DNA of 64,000 nucleotides, from the NCBI GenBank assembly GCA_017561985.1, contig JAFZAZ010000014.1, forward strand, positions 1 to 64,000. The letters run 5' to 3'. A program made the position numbers and the translations under genes. The notes beneath the pieces are model-generated. The model did no database searches, was not told where the DNA came from, and saw nothing but the letters and a program-made list of their open reading frames with translations. Source of the DNA: Lachnospiraceae bacterium (lineage in GTDB: Bacteria; Bacillota_A; Clostridia; Lachnospirales; Lachnospiraceae). Numbering within the stretch: position 1 is the first letter of the stretch; the number at the start of each line of letters is the position of its first letter. Below, one piece after another: positions 27,302 to 40,215 of the stretch.

Positions 27302-28270
27302 ATGTACACGATCCGGGAACAATTGAAAACCGGACAGATCCAGCGGTTCTACGTGCTCACGGGCACGGAGGACTATCTGCGTCGCGTTTATCTCGGACGT
27401 CTCGAGAGGGCGATACTGGCGGAGGGAGACACGATGAACCGCGCGGTCTTCGAGGGCAATAAAGCAGACCCGAACGAAGTGCTTGACGCCGCGATGACGC
27501 TTCCGTTTCTTGCGGAACGACGGCTGATCATACTTCAGGACACCGGTTGGCTGAAGACATCGTGCATCCTGGCCGATCATCTGGATGAGATTCCCGAGAC
27601 GACGTATTTTTTATTTTCCGAAAAAGAATGTGACAAACGGAACCGCTTGTACAAATATATCGAGGACAACGGTCATGTCGCCGTGTTCGAGCCGCTCCGT
27701 GAGAAGGACGCTGTTTCTTTCGTCGTCAACCTTTTGGCGCGCAACGGACTTCGCATCGCGGAAAATGACGCTTCGCTTCTTGTCGAGATTGCCGCGGGAG
27801 ACCTGAATGCGATCTCCAACGAGATCGATAAACTCACGGCGTATTGCGACGGAAGAGGCGAAGTGACGAGAGATGACATCACGGCGCTTTCAAGCTCGCT
27901 CACGCAGGGACAGATGTTCCGCATGGTCGACGCGATCGTGGCCGGAAACCGTAAGCAGGCGGTCGCGCTGTACAAAGACCTGATACTCGCGCAGACGCCG
28001 CCGGCGAGACTGTTGTTCAACCTCACAAACAGCTTTTATCAGTTTTCGCTTGTGCTGCGGCTCGCGCGCAAGGGGTTGAATGCGTATGATATCGCACAGC
28101 AGCTAAAGCTCAACTCGTATGCGGTTACGAAATATCTGAAGGCGGGAAAGAACGTTTCGATCGAGCGGATCACGTCGATGGTGGCGTACGGCGAAGAGCT
28201 TGAAGCCAAAGTAAAAAGCGGAAATCTGCCGGATCGAGTCGCTGTAGAAATGTTTTTGATGAAACCGTAA
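27302..28270 (+). CDS. holA: DNA polymerase III delta subunit
   Basis: The 322-residue clamp-loader subunit opens the sliding clamp during DNA replication. The sequence matches the HolA/YqeN family in length and layout: a degenerate AAA+ region (VLTGTEDYLRRVYLGRL near residue 18), a central ILQDTGWLKT strand, and a helical C-terminal collar domain. The placement before rpsT and after comEC (here with pssA and psd inserted) is the standard Firmicutes order. The ribosome site is GGAGG, and a strong promoter for rpsT follows directly. Confidence 0.93.
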   Translation: MYTIREQLKTGQIQRFYVLTGTEDYLRRVYLGRLERAILAEGDTMNRAVFEGNKADPNEVLDAAMTLPFLAERRLIILQDTGWLKTSCILADHLDEIPETTYFLFSEKECDKRNRLYKYIEDNGHVAVFEPLREKDAVSFVVNLLARNGLRIAENDASLLVEIAAGDLNAISNEIDKLTAYCDGRGEVTRDDITALSSSLTQGQMFRMVDAIVAGNRKQAVALYKDLILAQTPPARLLFNLTNSFYQFSLVLRLARKGLNAYDIAQQLKLNSYAVTKYLKAGKNVSIERITSMVAYGEELEAKVKSGNLPDRVAVEMFLMKP

Positions 28271-28278
28271 AATTCCTA

Positions 28279-28307
28279 TTGACATACCGCAGAATGTGTA
28301 ATACAAT
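28279..28307 (+). promoter_or_regulatory. Promoter of rpsT
   Basis: TTGACA (28279-28284), 17 bases and TACAAT (28302-28307) begin nine bases after the holA stop codon. The match is 11 of 12, fitting a highly expressed ribosomal gene. Confidence 0.85.
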
Positions 28308-28393
28308 TCACTCATGTGTGTTCAGAGCGTCCGTGTCCGGATCTGTTCACAAATTCATGCGAAGAAACCAGACTACGTACAGGAGGTGTGAAT

Positions 28394-28657
28394 ATGGCAA
28401 ATATCAAGTCCGCGAAGAAGAGAATTCTTGTTATTGAGACAAAGACGCTCCGCAATAAGATCATCAAGTCCAAGATTAAGACTCTTACGAAGAAGGTTGA
28501 CGCTGCCGTGGCTGCCGGCGACAAGGACCTTGCTCAGAGCAATCTTACGACCGCGATCGTTGCGATTGATAAGGCCGCAGCGAAGGGCATTTTCCATAAG
28601 AATACTGCTGCCAGAAAAGTCTCCAGACTTCAGCGCGCAGTTAACAAGCTGGCTTAA
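28394..28657 (+). CDS. rpsT: 30S ribosomal protein S20
   Basis: The 87-residue basic protein starts MANIKSAKKRI and has the S20 hallmarks: Lys-rich helices and KNTAARKVSRLQRAVNKLA at the end. It binds 16S rRNA early in 30S assembly. The start at 28394 follows AGGAGGT; the frame is open upstream but covers the leader of the transcript from 28279. The leader is about 80 bases long, which in other bacteria can be a site of S20 autoregulation; no specific structure is claimed. A terminator follows at 28672. Confidence 0.97.
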   Translation: MANIKSAKKRILVIETKTLRNKIIKSKIKTLTKKVDAAVAAGDKDLAQSNLTTAIVAIDKAAAKGIFHKNTAARKVSRLQRAVNKLA

Positions 28658-28671
28658 GTTTCGGTTTATCG

Positions 28672-28702
28672 GCGGGGCAGAGTAATCTGACCCGCTTTTT
28701 TT
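28672..28702 (+). terminator. Intrinsic terminator after rpsT
   Basis: GCGGGGCAGA (28672-28681) and TCTGACCCGC (28686-28695) form a 10-bp stem with one mismatch and a GTAA tetraloop, followed by seven T residues. Confidence 0.9.
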
Positions 28703-28740
28703 CGTTACAAAAAATAAACGCGCCTGTTTGTGACGGGCGC

Positions 28741-28775
28741 TTGGAAAAATAAATAGCCCCGCGATAACGCGGGGC
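28741..28775 (-). terminator. Terminator of tRNA-Ser
   Basis: GCCCCGCG and CGCGGGGC (28756-28775) form an 8-bp stem with a 4-base loop; on the minus strand TATTTATTTTT follows. A weaker GC-rich hairpin with a TTTATTTTTT tail lies further along the same strand (about 28705-28740) and may be a backup. Confidence 0.85.
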
Positions 28776-28780
28776 AGTTA

Positions 28781-28869
28781 CGCAGGAGAAGGGATTTGAA
28801 CCCTTGCGCCGGTGTTACCGACCTACTGGTGTTCGAAGCCAGACCCTTCAGCCTCTTGGGTACTCCTGC
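28781..28869 (-). tRNA. tRNA-Ser (anticodon CGA)
   Basis: The minus strand folds as a class II tRNA of 89 bases without encoded CCA. The acceptor stem GCAGGAG/CTCCTGC is perfect and the discriminator is G, as expected for serine. The D-arm has CCC/GGG, the anticodon loop TTCGAAC gives CGA (codon UCG), a long variable arm follows, and the T-stem is AAGGG/CCCTT. The anticodon stem CTGGC/ACCAG ends in a C-A mismatch at 31-39. It has its own promoter and terminator. Confidence 0.93.
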
Positions 28870-28885
28870 AAAAGACAACGGTTGC

Positions 28886-28914
28886 ATTATACTATAGATG
28901 TCGGAATTTGGCAA
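28886..28914 (-). promoter_or_regulatory. Promoter of tRNA-Ser
   Basis: On the minus strand TTGCCA (28914-28909), 17 bases and a perfect TATAAT (28891-28886) lie 17 bases before the tRNA. Confidence 0.8.
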
Positions 28915-28980
28915 TACCTTTATTTTGGCAAATAAAACAAACTCCACACGACGTAAAATACTGAAAAAAGGATACCGAAC

Positions 28981-30795
<1,815 letters not shown>

Positions 30796-30801
30796 TTTTT
30801 G

Positions 30802-30832
30802 GAAACGCTGATGTCATGTCAGCGTTTCTTTG
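30802..30832 (+). terminator. Hairpin between lepA and hemW
   Basis: GAAACGCTGA (30802-30811) and TCAGCGTTTC (30819-30828) form a perfect 10-bp stem with a 7-base loop, then TTTG. It begins seven bases after the lepA stop codon and ends 18 bases before the hemW start, so it may partly terminate or set relative expression. Confidence 0.6.
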
Positions 30833-30845
30833 TATCGGAGAAGCC

Positions 30846-32003
30846 ATGGAACTTTATATTCATATCCCATTTTGCGCGCGAAAATGCGCATATTGCGACT
30901 TCCTCTCGTTCGCCGATCGCGACGGACTGCGGGAGGATTACCTTGCTGCGCTCATTCGGGACATTGCTTCGCACGGTGAGATTGCGTCAAACGGTGAGAC
31001 GGACATGCATGGCAGAACGGTTGACATCGCTCGTGAGCCGCTTCTGACATCAATTTACATCGGAGGCGGAACTCCTTCGCGCATGCCGGAAGGGAGATAT
31101 GCGAAGCTTTTTGCAGCGATACGGGAGCATTTTACGATCGCGGGTGACGCCGAGATTTCGATGGAGTGTAACCCGGGGACCGTCTCAAAAGAGAAACTTG
31201 CGGAGTACCGTGAGGCCGGGATCAACCGGCTGAGCTTCGGCGTGCAGTCCGCGGATGACGCGGAACTCAGGAAACTTTCGCGTATCCACACGTGGGAGGA
31301 GGCAAAGAAGTCGTTCGCGCTCGCGAGGGAAGCCGGGTTTGACAATATCAATTTGGACCTGATGGTGAATCTTCCCGGCCAGACGACCGAATCGTTCCTT
31401 GGAACGTTGACGAAAGCGGTTTCGCTTTCGCCGGAGCATATTTCCGCTTACAGTCTGATCCTTGAGGAGGGGACGCCGATGTATGCGCGCTACGCGGAAC
31501 GACCGGACCTTCTTCCCGACGAGGATACTGCGAGCGAGACGTATCTCGCGACTGTGCGGTTCCTTGCGGAACAGGGGTATGCGCAGTACGAGATCTCCAA
31601 TTTTGCGAAGCCCGGGCGCGAGTGCAGACACAATATCGGATACTGGAAACGCGAAGAGTACCTCGGAATCGGCCTCGGTGCCGCGGGGCTTATCGGGAAG
31701 AAGCGTTACCGTGTGACTGCAGACATGGAAACGTATCTGAAAGCGCTTACGTACGAGTCGGTCGAGTCTCTTTCGGAAAATGAGATCCGCAACGAGACCG
31801 TGATGCTTGCGCTTCGAATGAACGAGGGTGTCGACCTTGCGGAGTACGCTGCAAAGTACGGAAATGAAGATGCGGAGTTTGTTCGAGGCAGTCTTATGAA
31901 GCTTGAAAAAGAAGGCCTTGTCACATCGGAAGGCAGCAAAATCGCCTTGACACCCCGGGGGATGCTTGTAAGCAATCCGATCCTTGCGGAGTTGATGATT
32001 TAA
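30846..32003 (+). CDS. hemW: Radical SAM heme chaperone HemW
   Basis: The 385-residue radical SAM protein has the cluster-binding C10-x3-C14-x2-C17 in PFCARKCAYCDF and the GGGTPS motif that contacts SAM. HemW proteins bind heme and help insert it into targets; they were long annotated as coproporphyrinogen III oxidase (HemN), but they lack the extra HemN cysteine. A roughly 20-residue polar insertion (around residues 50-62) is present early. The start at 30846 follows CGGAG. The place between lepA and hrcA is the Firmicutes standard. Confidence 0.93.
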   Translation: MELYIHIPFCARKCAYCDFLSFADRDGLREDYLAALIRDIASHGEIASNGETDMHGRTVDIAREPLLTSIYIGGGTPSRMPEGRYAKLFAAIREHFTIAGDAEISMECNPGTVSKEKLAEYREAGINRLSFGVQSADDAELRKLSRIHTWEEAKKSFALAREAGFDNINLDLMVNLPGQTTESFLGTLTKAVSLSPEHISAYSLILEEGTPMYARYAERPDLLPDEDTASETYLATVRFLAEQGYAQYEISNFAKPGRECRHNIGYWKREEYLGIGLGAAGLIGKKRYRVTADMETYLKALTYESVESLSENEIRNETVMLALRMNEGVDLAEYAAKYGNEDAEFVRGSLMKLEKEGLVTSEGSKIALTPRGMLVSNPILAELMI

Positions 32004-32039
32004 GAAAACAGGAATTGCGGGAAACAGCATTTTACGAAG

Positions 32040-32070
32040 AACGTCTGTCGAAAGGGCAGGCGTTTTTCTT
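32040..32070 (+). terminator. Intrinsic terminator after hemW
   Basis: AACGTCTG (32040-32047) and CAGGCGTT (32057-32064) pair with one G-T wobble around a 9-base loop, running into a T-rich tail (TTTCTTTG). Confidence 0.7.
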
Positions 32071-32092
32071 TGACATTTTTCCGAAAATGCTA

Positions 32093-32121
32093 TTGACATT
32101 TTTCGACTGAAGTAGTATTCT
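32093..32121 (+). promoter_or_regulatory. Promoter of the heat-shock operon
   Basis: TTGACA (32093-32098), 17 bases and TATTCT (32116-32121). The CIRCE operator begins 11 bases after the -10, a position that allows HrcA to block initiation. Confidence 0.85.
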
Positions 32122-32132
32122 TACTGAGGATG

Positions 32133-32159
32133 TTAGCACTCATTGTTTTCGAGTGCTAA
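32133..32159 (+). promoter_or_regulatory. CIRCE operator (HrcA-binding site)
   Basis: TTAGCACTC, a 9-base spacer and GAGTGCTAA (32133-32159) match the CIRCE consensus exactly. HrcA bound here represses hrcA-grpE-dnaK-dnaJ until heat or misfolded protein titrates GroEL. Confidence 0.98.
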
Positions 32160-32186
32160 TAAATCAAAAGAAAGCGGGAACGAAAC

Positions 32187-33209
32187 GTGGAACTGGACAA
32201 CCGAAAGATGACAATTCTGCGGGCCATCATTCAGAACTATCTGGAAACGGGCGAACCGGTGGGTTCCCGCACGATTTCCAAATACACCGATCTGAACCTT
32301 AGCTCCGCAACGATCCGAAACGAGATGTCGGACCTCGAGGAGATGGGATACATCGTACAGCCGCACACGTCTGCGGGACGTATTCCGTCGGACAAAGGGT
32401 ACCGCCTCTACGTCGACATGTTGATGCAGGATAAGCAGACCGAGATGGACAACCTGAAGCTCGAGCTCAACGCTAAGTCCGAGAAGCTCGACAACATTTT
32501 GAAGGAAGCCGCGAAGGTGATTGCCGCGAACACGAACTACGCGTCGATGATCACGGCGCCGCGGTATCACAAGCGCCGCATCAAATTCCTTCAGATCTCG
32601 CAGGTTGACCCGTCCAATCTTTTGATGGTGTTAATACTGGAAGGAAATGTCGTCAAGAACAACATGATCCACCTTGACGAGGAACTTTCGCAGGAGACTG
32701 TGCTTCGGCTGAACCTGATGCTCAATACGTTCCTGCAGGGCCTCGACATCGAGGAGATCAACGCAGGGATCATGCAGAAGCTTCGGACAGAGTCCAACGG
32801 CTATTCCGCATTGATCTCGGACATTCTCGACGTGATCGCGACCGGAATGGAGAACGAGGAAGTCGAGGCGTACACGAGCGGCTCGACGAACATCTTCAAG
32901 TATCCGGAACTCAATGATTCCGCGAAGGCGAGAAATCTTCTTACCGCTCTCGAGGAGAAGAAAGAGCTCACGGAGCTGATGTACCAGGAGGGCGATTCCG
33001 ATCGCGGCATTCAGGTGTACATCGGAGACGAGTCGCCGATCGAAGCGACGAAGGATTGTTCCGTCGTGACGGCAACGTACCACATCGAGGAAGGTGTGTA
33101 CGGAAAGATTGGTATCATCGGTCCGCGCCGTATGGACTACCGCAAGGTTGTCAGTACGCTTCAGAATCTGATGACCGAGCTTGACGGAATTTTCAAGAAA
33201 GACAAATAA
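32187..33209 (+). CDS. hrcA: Heat-inducible transcription repressor HrcA
   Basis: The 340-residue repressor binds CIRCE. It has an N-terminal winged helix (residues 5-75, with GEPVGSRTI and SSATIRNEM), a GAF-like middle and a dimerisation region. Translation begins at a GTG preceded by GCGGGAA, 28 bases after the operator. It is first in the operon that it controls, the usual autoregulatory arrangement (class I heat shock). Confidence 0.97.
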   Translation: MELDNRKMTILRAIIQNYLETGEPVGSRTISKYTDLNLSSATIRNEMSDLEEMGYIVQPHTSAGRIPSDKGYRLYVDMLMQDKQTEMDNLKLELNAKSEKLDNILKEAAKVIAANTNYASMITAPRYHKRRIKFLQISQVDPSNLLMVLILEGNVVKNNMIHLDEELSQETVLRLNLMLNTFLQGLDIEEINAGIMQKLRTESNGYSALISDILDVIATGMENEEVEAYTSGSTNIFKYPELNDSAKARNLLTALEEKKELTELMYQEGDSDRGIQVYIGDESPIEATKDCSVVTATYHIEEGVYGKIGIIGPRRMDYRKVVSTLQNLMTELDGIFKKDK

Positions 33210-33230
33210 GCAACAGTACGGAGGAACGAC

Positions 33231-35890
<2,660 letters not shown>

Positions 35891-35918
35891 ATCGGCATAA
35901 TGCCGACAGGAGCTGTTT

Positions 35919-37052
35919 ATGGCAGACACAAAGAGAGATTATTACGAAGTTCTCGGCGTATCCAAGACGGCCACGGAAGACGAGATCAAGAAGGCGTACA
36001 GAAGTCTTGCAAAGAAATATCACCCGGATGTAAATCCCGGTGACAAGACTGCCGAAGCCAAGTTCAAAGAGGCGAGCGAAGCGTACTCCGTACTGAGCGA
36101 CGCGGACAAGCGTGCACAGTACGACCGCTTCGGACATGCCGCATTTGAACAGGGCGGTGGCGGCGGATATGATTTTTCCGGCGACTTCAGTGACATCTTC
36201 AACATGTTCGGATTCGGTGACATCTTCGGAGGAGGCGGTGGACGTTCCGCAGGACGCGGAAATGCTGCGAGAAGCGGCGCGAGTGTCCGTGCGACGATTC
36301 GCATCACCTTCGAGGAAGCCGTGTTCGGCTGCGAAAAGGAGCTGGAACTCAACTTTAAGGACACCTGCAAGGTGTGCGGCGGCACCGGTGCAAAGCCGGG
36401 AACCAGCGCGGAAACCTGCGGCAAATGTAAAGGTAGCGGTTCCATCATCTACACACAGCAGACGATACTCGGCGTGATCCAGAACCAGAAGACCTGTCCG
36501 GATTGTAAGGGAACAGGCAAGGTGATCCGCGACAAATGCAAGGATTGCTACGGTACCGGTTACGTCACGACGCGCAAGAACATCAAAGTTAAGATTCCCG
36601 CAGGAATCGACGAGGGTCAGAGCATTCGTATGCGCGACCTCGGCGAGCCCGGCGTAAACGGAGGCGAGAGAGGTTCGCTCCTGGTGGATGTTCAGATTTC
36701 GAGACATCCTATTTTCCAGCGCGACAACTTCGATCTTTACTCGTCCATGCCGATCTCGTACGCACAGGCGGCGCTCGGCGGTGAGATTCGGATCCATACA
36801 ATCGACGGCGACGTGCTGTATGATCTGAAGCCGGGTACGCAGACCGACACCAGAGTGCGGCTGCGCGGCAAGGGAGTTCCGTATCTGCACCATGAGAATC
36901 AGCGAGGTGACCACTATGTCACATTGATCGTACAGGTACCGACCAAGCTGACGGCTCAGCAGAAGGAGCTTCTCAAGGCTTTCGACGACGCGATGACGGG
37001 CAAGACGCCTACGGACGGCGACAAAAAGAAGAGCAAATTCTTCGGCAAATGA
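35919..37052 (+). CDS. dnaJ: Chaperone DnaJ (Hsp40)
   Basis: The 377-residue co-chaperone stimulates the DnaK ATPase. Its J domain has the HPD motif in [11 protein letters not shown] (about residues 28-38), a Gly/Phe-rich linker spans 70-115, and four zinc-finger repeats follow ([32 protein letters not shown]), then two substrate-binding beta domains. It completes hrcA-grpE-dnaK-dnaJ and is followed by a terminator. Confidence 0.98.
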   Translation: MADTKRDYYEVLGVSKTATEDEIKKAYRSLAKKYHPDVNPGDKTAEAKFKEASEAYSVLSDADKRAQYDRFGHAAFEQGGGGGYDFSGDFSDIFNMFGFGDIFGGGGGRSAGRGNAARSGASVRATIRITFEEAVFGCEKELELNFKDTCKVCGGTGAKPGTSAETCGKCKGSGSIIYTQQTILGVIQNQKTCPDCKGTGKVIRDKCKDCYGTGYVTTRKNIKVKIPAGIDEGQSIRMRDLGEPGVNGGERGSLLVDVQISRHPIFQRDNFDLYSSMPISYAQAALGGEIRIHTIDGDVLYDLKPGTQTDTRVRLRGKGVPYLHHENQRGDHYVTLIVQVPTKLTAQQKELLKAFDDAMTGKTPTDGDKKKSKFFGK

Positions 37053-37059
37053 TTTTCCT

Positions 37060-37092
37060 GTGTGCGGCCCAAAGCGGTCGCACACTTTTTTT
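37060..37092 (+). terminator. Intrinsic terminator after dnaJ
   Basis: GTGTGCG (37060-37066) and CGCACAC (37079-37085) form a 7-bp stem with a partly pairing 12-base loop and a tail of seven T residues. Confidence 0.85.
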
Positions 37093-37101
37093 GCGTTTTA
37101 C

Positions 37102-37130
37102 TTGTCCGTACGGCGTTCTTGTGGTATTCT
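37102..37130 (+). promoter_or_regulatory. Promoter of prmA-rsmE
   Basis: TTGTCC (37102-37107), 17 bases and TATTCT (37125-37130), the latter identical to the heat-shock operon -10, directly after the dnaJ terminator. Confidence 0.55.
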
Positions 37131-37162
37131 TATGTTTGGCTTTTTGTCGGAAGGAGCAGGAT

Positions 37163-38158
37163 ATGAAGTGGAATGTATTTACCGTTTCCTGCAGCGTTGA
37201 TGCGGAGGATTATGTCTGCGCGGCGCTGTCGGAACTCGGATTTGACAGTTTGGAGATCATGGACTCGGTTCCCCTCACGAAAGAGGAGGAAGCTGCACAG
37301 TTTATCGATATTCCACCGGAACTGGACGAGACGGACCGGACCGCGCGGATCTGCTGCTATACCGGGGAGGACGATGCAAAGACGCCGGAGGAGTGGGAGG
37401 AAGAGATTCTTGCCGCAGTCCGCGAGTATGAGGACATCGTGGATCTCGGGGATCTTTCGGTTGCGTACTCCGTGACGGAGGACGTCGATTGGATCAACAA
37501 CTGGAAACAATATTTTCATGCATTTCGCATTGGCGAGGACATTCTCATCCGCCCGTCGTGGGAGAAAGCGGATGAAAAGCCGGGCGACACAGTGATCGAG
37601 ATTGATCCGGGTACCGCGTTCGGAACCGGCTCGCACGAGACGACATGGCTCTGCATCGAAGCGCTTCGCGGCCTTGTGAAGCCGGGCATGAACGTGCTCG
37701 ACGTCGGCTGCGGTAGCGGAATTCTTTCGATCGCAGCGAAGAAATTCGGCGCATCCTGCTGCATCGGCATCGATATCGATCCGATCGCGGTTGATGTCTC
37801 GAAAGAAAATGCGGAAAATAACGGCCTTACGCTTCACAATTCGGTTGTGCCCGAGATCTGTGACGGAACGGTTTCATTTTACGCGGGGGATGTGATTTCC
37901 GATGAGGCTGCTGCCGACAGTGTGCGGAAGGACGGCTACGAAGTGGTAGTGGCGAATATCCTTGCCGATATTATCATACCGCTGGCGCCTGTGGCAAAGA
38001 CGTTCCTTAGGGATGAGACGAGCACATTTGTCTGCTCGGGAATCCTGAAATCGCGCGAGGCGGACGTGCGCAAAGCACTCACGGAATGCGGACTTACGGT
38101 GACCGCAGTGCATTACCGGAATGACTGGACGTGCCTGGAGGCGCGGCTTGTAAAATAG
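37163..38158 (+). CDS. prmA: Ribosomal protein L11 methyltransferase
   Basis: The 331-residue enzyme methylates several amino groups of ribosomal protein L11 using SAM. An N-terminal substrate-recognition domain is followed by a class I methyltransferase fold with DPGTAFGTGSHETT near residue 150, VLDVGCGSGILSIAA near 180 and VANILADIII near 262, all typical of PrmA. The start at 37163 follows AAGGAGCAGG; the frame is open upstream through the dnaJ terminator and is not coding there. rsmE follows after 12 bases. Confidence 0.95.
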   Translation: MKWNVFTVSCSVDAEDYVCAALSELGFDSLEIMDSVPLTKEEEAAQFIDIPPELDETDRTARICCYTGEDDAKTPEEWEEEILAAVREYEDIVDLGDLSVAYSVTEDVDWINNWKQYFHAFRIGEDILIRPSWEKADEKPGDTVIEIDPGTAFGTGSHETTWLCIEALRGLVKPGMNVLDVGCGSGILSIAAKKFGASCCIGIDIDPIAVDVSKENAENNGLTLHNSVVPEICDGTVSFYAGDVISDEAAADSVRKDGYEVVVANILADIIIPLAPVAKTFLRDETSTFVCSGILKSREADVRKALTECGLTVTAVHYRNDWTCLEARLVK

Positions 38159-38170
38159 ATTGGAGGGAGT

Positions 38171-38929
38171 ATGCCGAGATTCTTTGTGGATCCCGAGGCG
38201 GTGAGCGGTGAGCGCATCATCGTTACGGAGGGCGATTGCAATCATATTCGAAACGTACTTCGGATGCGCGTAGGCGACAGGCTTACCGTGTGCGACGGGC
38301 AGGGGACGGACTACAACTGCGAGATCGCCTCATTTTCCGACACAGACTGCGTGCTGACGATCGTCGAGAGAACCGACTCGCGCGTCGAACTTCCGATCCG
38401 CATCACGCTTTATCAGGGGCTTCCGAAGCGGGACAAGCTTGAGTTCATCGTGCAGAAAGCGGTGGAACTCGGTGCCGTGCGTATAGTGCCGACTGTGTGC
38501 GAGAGGACCATCGGCCGTCTCGACGACGCAAAGCGCGAACAGCGCAAGACCGAGCGGCTCAGAGCAATTGCGGAGAGCGCCGCAAAACAGAGCGGACGTG
38601 GCATTTTGCCTGAGATTTTCGCACCGATGACGTACGCTGCGGCCATTCGGGAAGCAAAGGAGTCCGGTGCTTGCGTTTTGCTGCCGTATGAAAATGCGAT
38701 CGGCATGAAACCTACGAAAGAAGCGATCGACGAGGCTGTGGCGAAGGGCGACATCGCTGTTTTCATCGGGCCTGAGGGCGGCTTTTCGCGTGCGGAAGTC
38801 GCGGCTGCCGAGGAGGCCGGTGCGCGCATCATCAGCCTCGGAAGGCGCATTTTACGAACGGAAACCGCAGGGCTTACGGTGCTTTCGGCATTGATGCTCG
38901 AGGCGGAGATCAGAGGGGAGAGCGAATGA
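38171..38929 (+). CDS. rsmE: 16S rRNA m3U1498 methyltransferase
   Basis: The 252-residue SPOUT-class enzyme methylates U1498 in 16S rRNA. An N-terminal PUA-like domain is followed by the knotted methyltransferase domain with FIGPEGGFSRAEV near residue 198 and ISLGRRILRTETA near 223. It is co-transcribed with prmA, the usual Firmicutes pair. Its last four bases overlap the cysteine desulfurase start (ATGA), so the set prmA-rsmE-nifS-like-thiI probably forms one operon. Confidence 0.95.
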   Translation: MPRFFVDPEAVSGERIIVTEGDCNHIRNVLRMRVGDRLTVCDGQGTDYNCEIASFSDTDCVLTIVERTDSRVELPIRITLYQGLPKRDKLEFIVQKAVELGAVRIVPTVCERTIGRLDDAKREQRKTERLRAIAESAAKQSGRGILPEIFAPMTYAAAIREAKESGACVLLPYENAIGMKPTKEAIDEAVAKGDIAVFIGPEGGFSRAEVAAAEEAGARIISLGRRILRTETAGLTVLSALMLEAEIRGESE

Positions 38930-40119
38930 GAGAGTGTTATCTTGACAACGCTGCGACGACGCGCGTGTATGATGCTGCGGCGCGCCTTATGAACGACGTG
39001 ATGCTCAACGATTACGGAAACCCGTCCTCCCTGCATAAAAAAGGATTTGAGGCGGAGCAGTATCTCCGAAATGCGGCAAAACAGATTGCCGGAACGCTTA
39101 AGGCGTCCGAGCGCGAGATCGTTTTCACTTCGGGCGGCACGGAAGCAAACAATATGGCGCTTCTGTGCGGCGCTGAATCAAAGAAGCGAAGCGGCAGACG
39201 CATCCTCTCGACGAGGATCGAGCATGCGTCCGTGTACCAGCCCTTGCTTCATCTCGCCGAGCTTGGCTACGATGTCGAGTTTCTGCCGGTAGACAGCAAC
39301 GGAATTCTTCAGCCTGAGACGCTTCGGAACGCGCTTACGCAGGATACGATCCTTGTGTCCGTGATGGCAGTCAACAACGAGATCGGCTCGGTAATGCCGA
39401 TTGCGGACCTCGCGTCAGTGACGCACGGATTCAAGAAAGACATATTGTTCCACAGCGACGCGATCCAGGCGTACGGCAAGATTCCGATCATCCCGAAGCG
39501 CATGGGGATCGACCTGATGTCCGTGAGCGGTCACAAGCTCCACGGGCCGAAGGGAAGCGGCTTTTTGTACATCCGTGATTCGCTGCATGTGAAACCTCTG
39601 ATCTATGGAGGCGGGCAGCAGCGAGACCTTCGTTCCGGCACGGAAAATGTGCCTGCTGTCGCAGGCTTCGGCGCTGCCGTTTCCGAGTGGTTTGCACATG
39701 AGCAGGACAACCGCGAGCATATGTATCGCCTCAAGGAATTGATGATCTCCGAGATGGAACGCGTTCCGGGAACGACCGTGAACGGTGTATTTACCGGGGA
39801 GAGCGAAGCGAGGACACTGGCGGAACGCGTGCGTATGACCGCGCCGCACATCGTGAGCGTGAGCTTTGCGGGAGTCAGGAGCGAAGTGCTTTTGCATGCG
39901 CTTGCCGAGAGAGGCATTTACGTGTCCTCCGGCTCCGCGTGCTCTTCGAATCATCCCGCGATCAGCGGCACACTCACCGCGATCGGAGTCGCCAAGGAGC
40001 TTCTGGACTGCACGCTTCGGTTCAGCTTCTGCGAGACGACGACGGAGGAAGATGTCATCGGAACGGTTGACGTGCTCGCCGAGCTTGTGCCGGTTTTGTC
40101 GAAGTTCAGGCGCAGTTGA
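38926..40119 (+). CDS. Cysteine desulfurase (NifS/IscS family)
   Basis: The 397-residue PLP enzyme takes sulfur from cysteine. It shows the PLP lysine in SVSGHKLHGPKGSGFLY near residue 200 and the persulfide-forming cysteine in SSGSACSSNHP near 330. The neighbour downstream is thiI, so the likely role is to supply sulfur for tRNA 4-thiouridine (as NifZ does in B. subtilis) rather than general Fe-S assembly. The gene end lies within the first unit of a 16-base tandem repeat. Confidence 0.93.
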   Translation: MRECYLDNAATTRVYDAAARLMNDVMLNDYGNPSSLHKKGFEAEQYLRNAAKQIAGTLKASEREIVFTSGGTEANNMALLCGAESKKRSGRRILSTRIEHASVYQPLLHLAELGYDVEFLPVDSNGILQPETLRNALTQDTILVSVMAVNNEIGSVMPIADLASVTHGFKKDILFHSDAIQAYGKIPIIPKRMGIDLMSVSGHKLHGPKGSGFLYIRDSLHVKPLIYGGGQQRDLRSGTENVPAVAGFGAAVSEWFAHEQDNREHMYRLKELMISEMERVPGTTVNGVFTGESEARTLAERVRMTAPHIVSVSFAGVRSEVLLHALAERGIYVSSGSACSSNHPAISGTLTAIGVAKELLDCTLRFSFCETTTEEDVIGTVDVLAELVPVLSKFRRS

Positions 40120-40172
40120 TTTCGGGCACAGTTGAGTTTCGACACAGTTGAGTTTCAACGCAGTTAAGAGAA
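40111..40172 (+). repeat. 16-base tandem repeat across the desulfurase stop codon
   Basis: Nearly four units of about 16 bases, each built on C(G/A)CAGTT(G/A)A, start at 40111, 40127, 40143 and 40159. The first contains the desulfurase stop codon (AGT TGA), so the downstream copies look like slippage duplications of the gene's 3' end. The repeat lies between the desulfurase and thiI. Confidence 0.8.
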
Positions 40173-40215
40173 TAAGCGCATTTTGCGCAAATATAACAGA
40201 TTTGGGAGCAGCAAC

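Noticed and set aside
30846..32003. HemN (oxygen-independent coproporphyrinogen III oxidase)
   Set aside because: The cysteine pattern is C-x3-C-x2-C without the extra HemN cysteine, and the position between lepA and hrcA is that of hemW.
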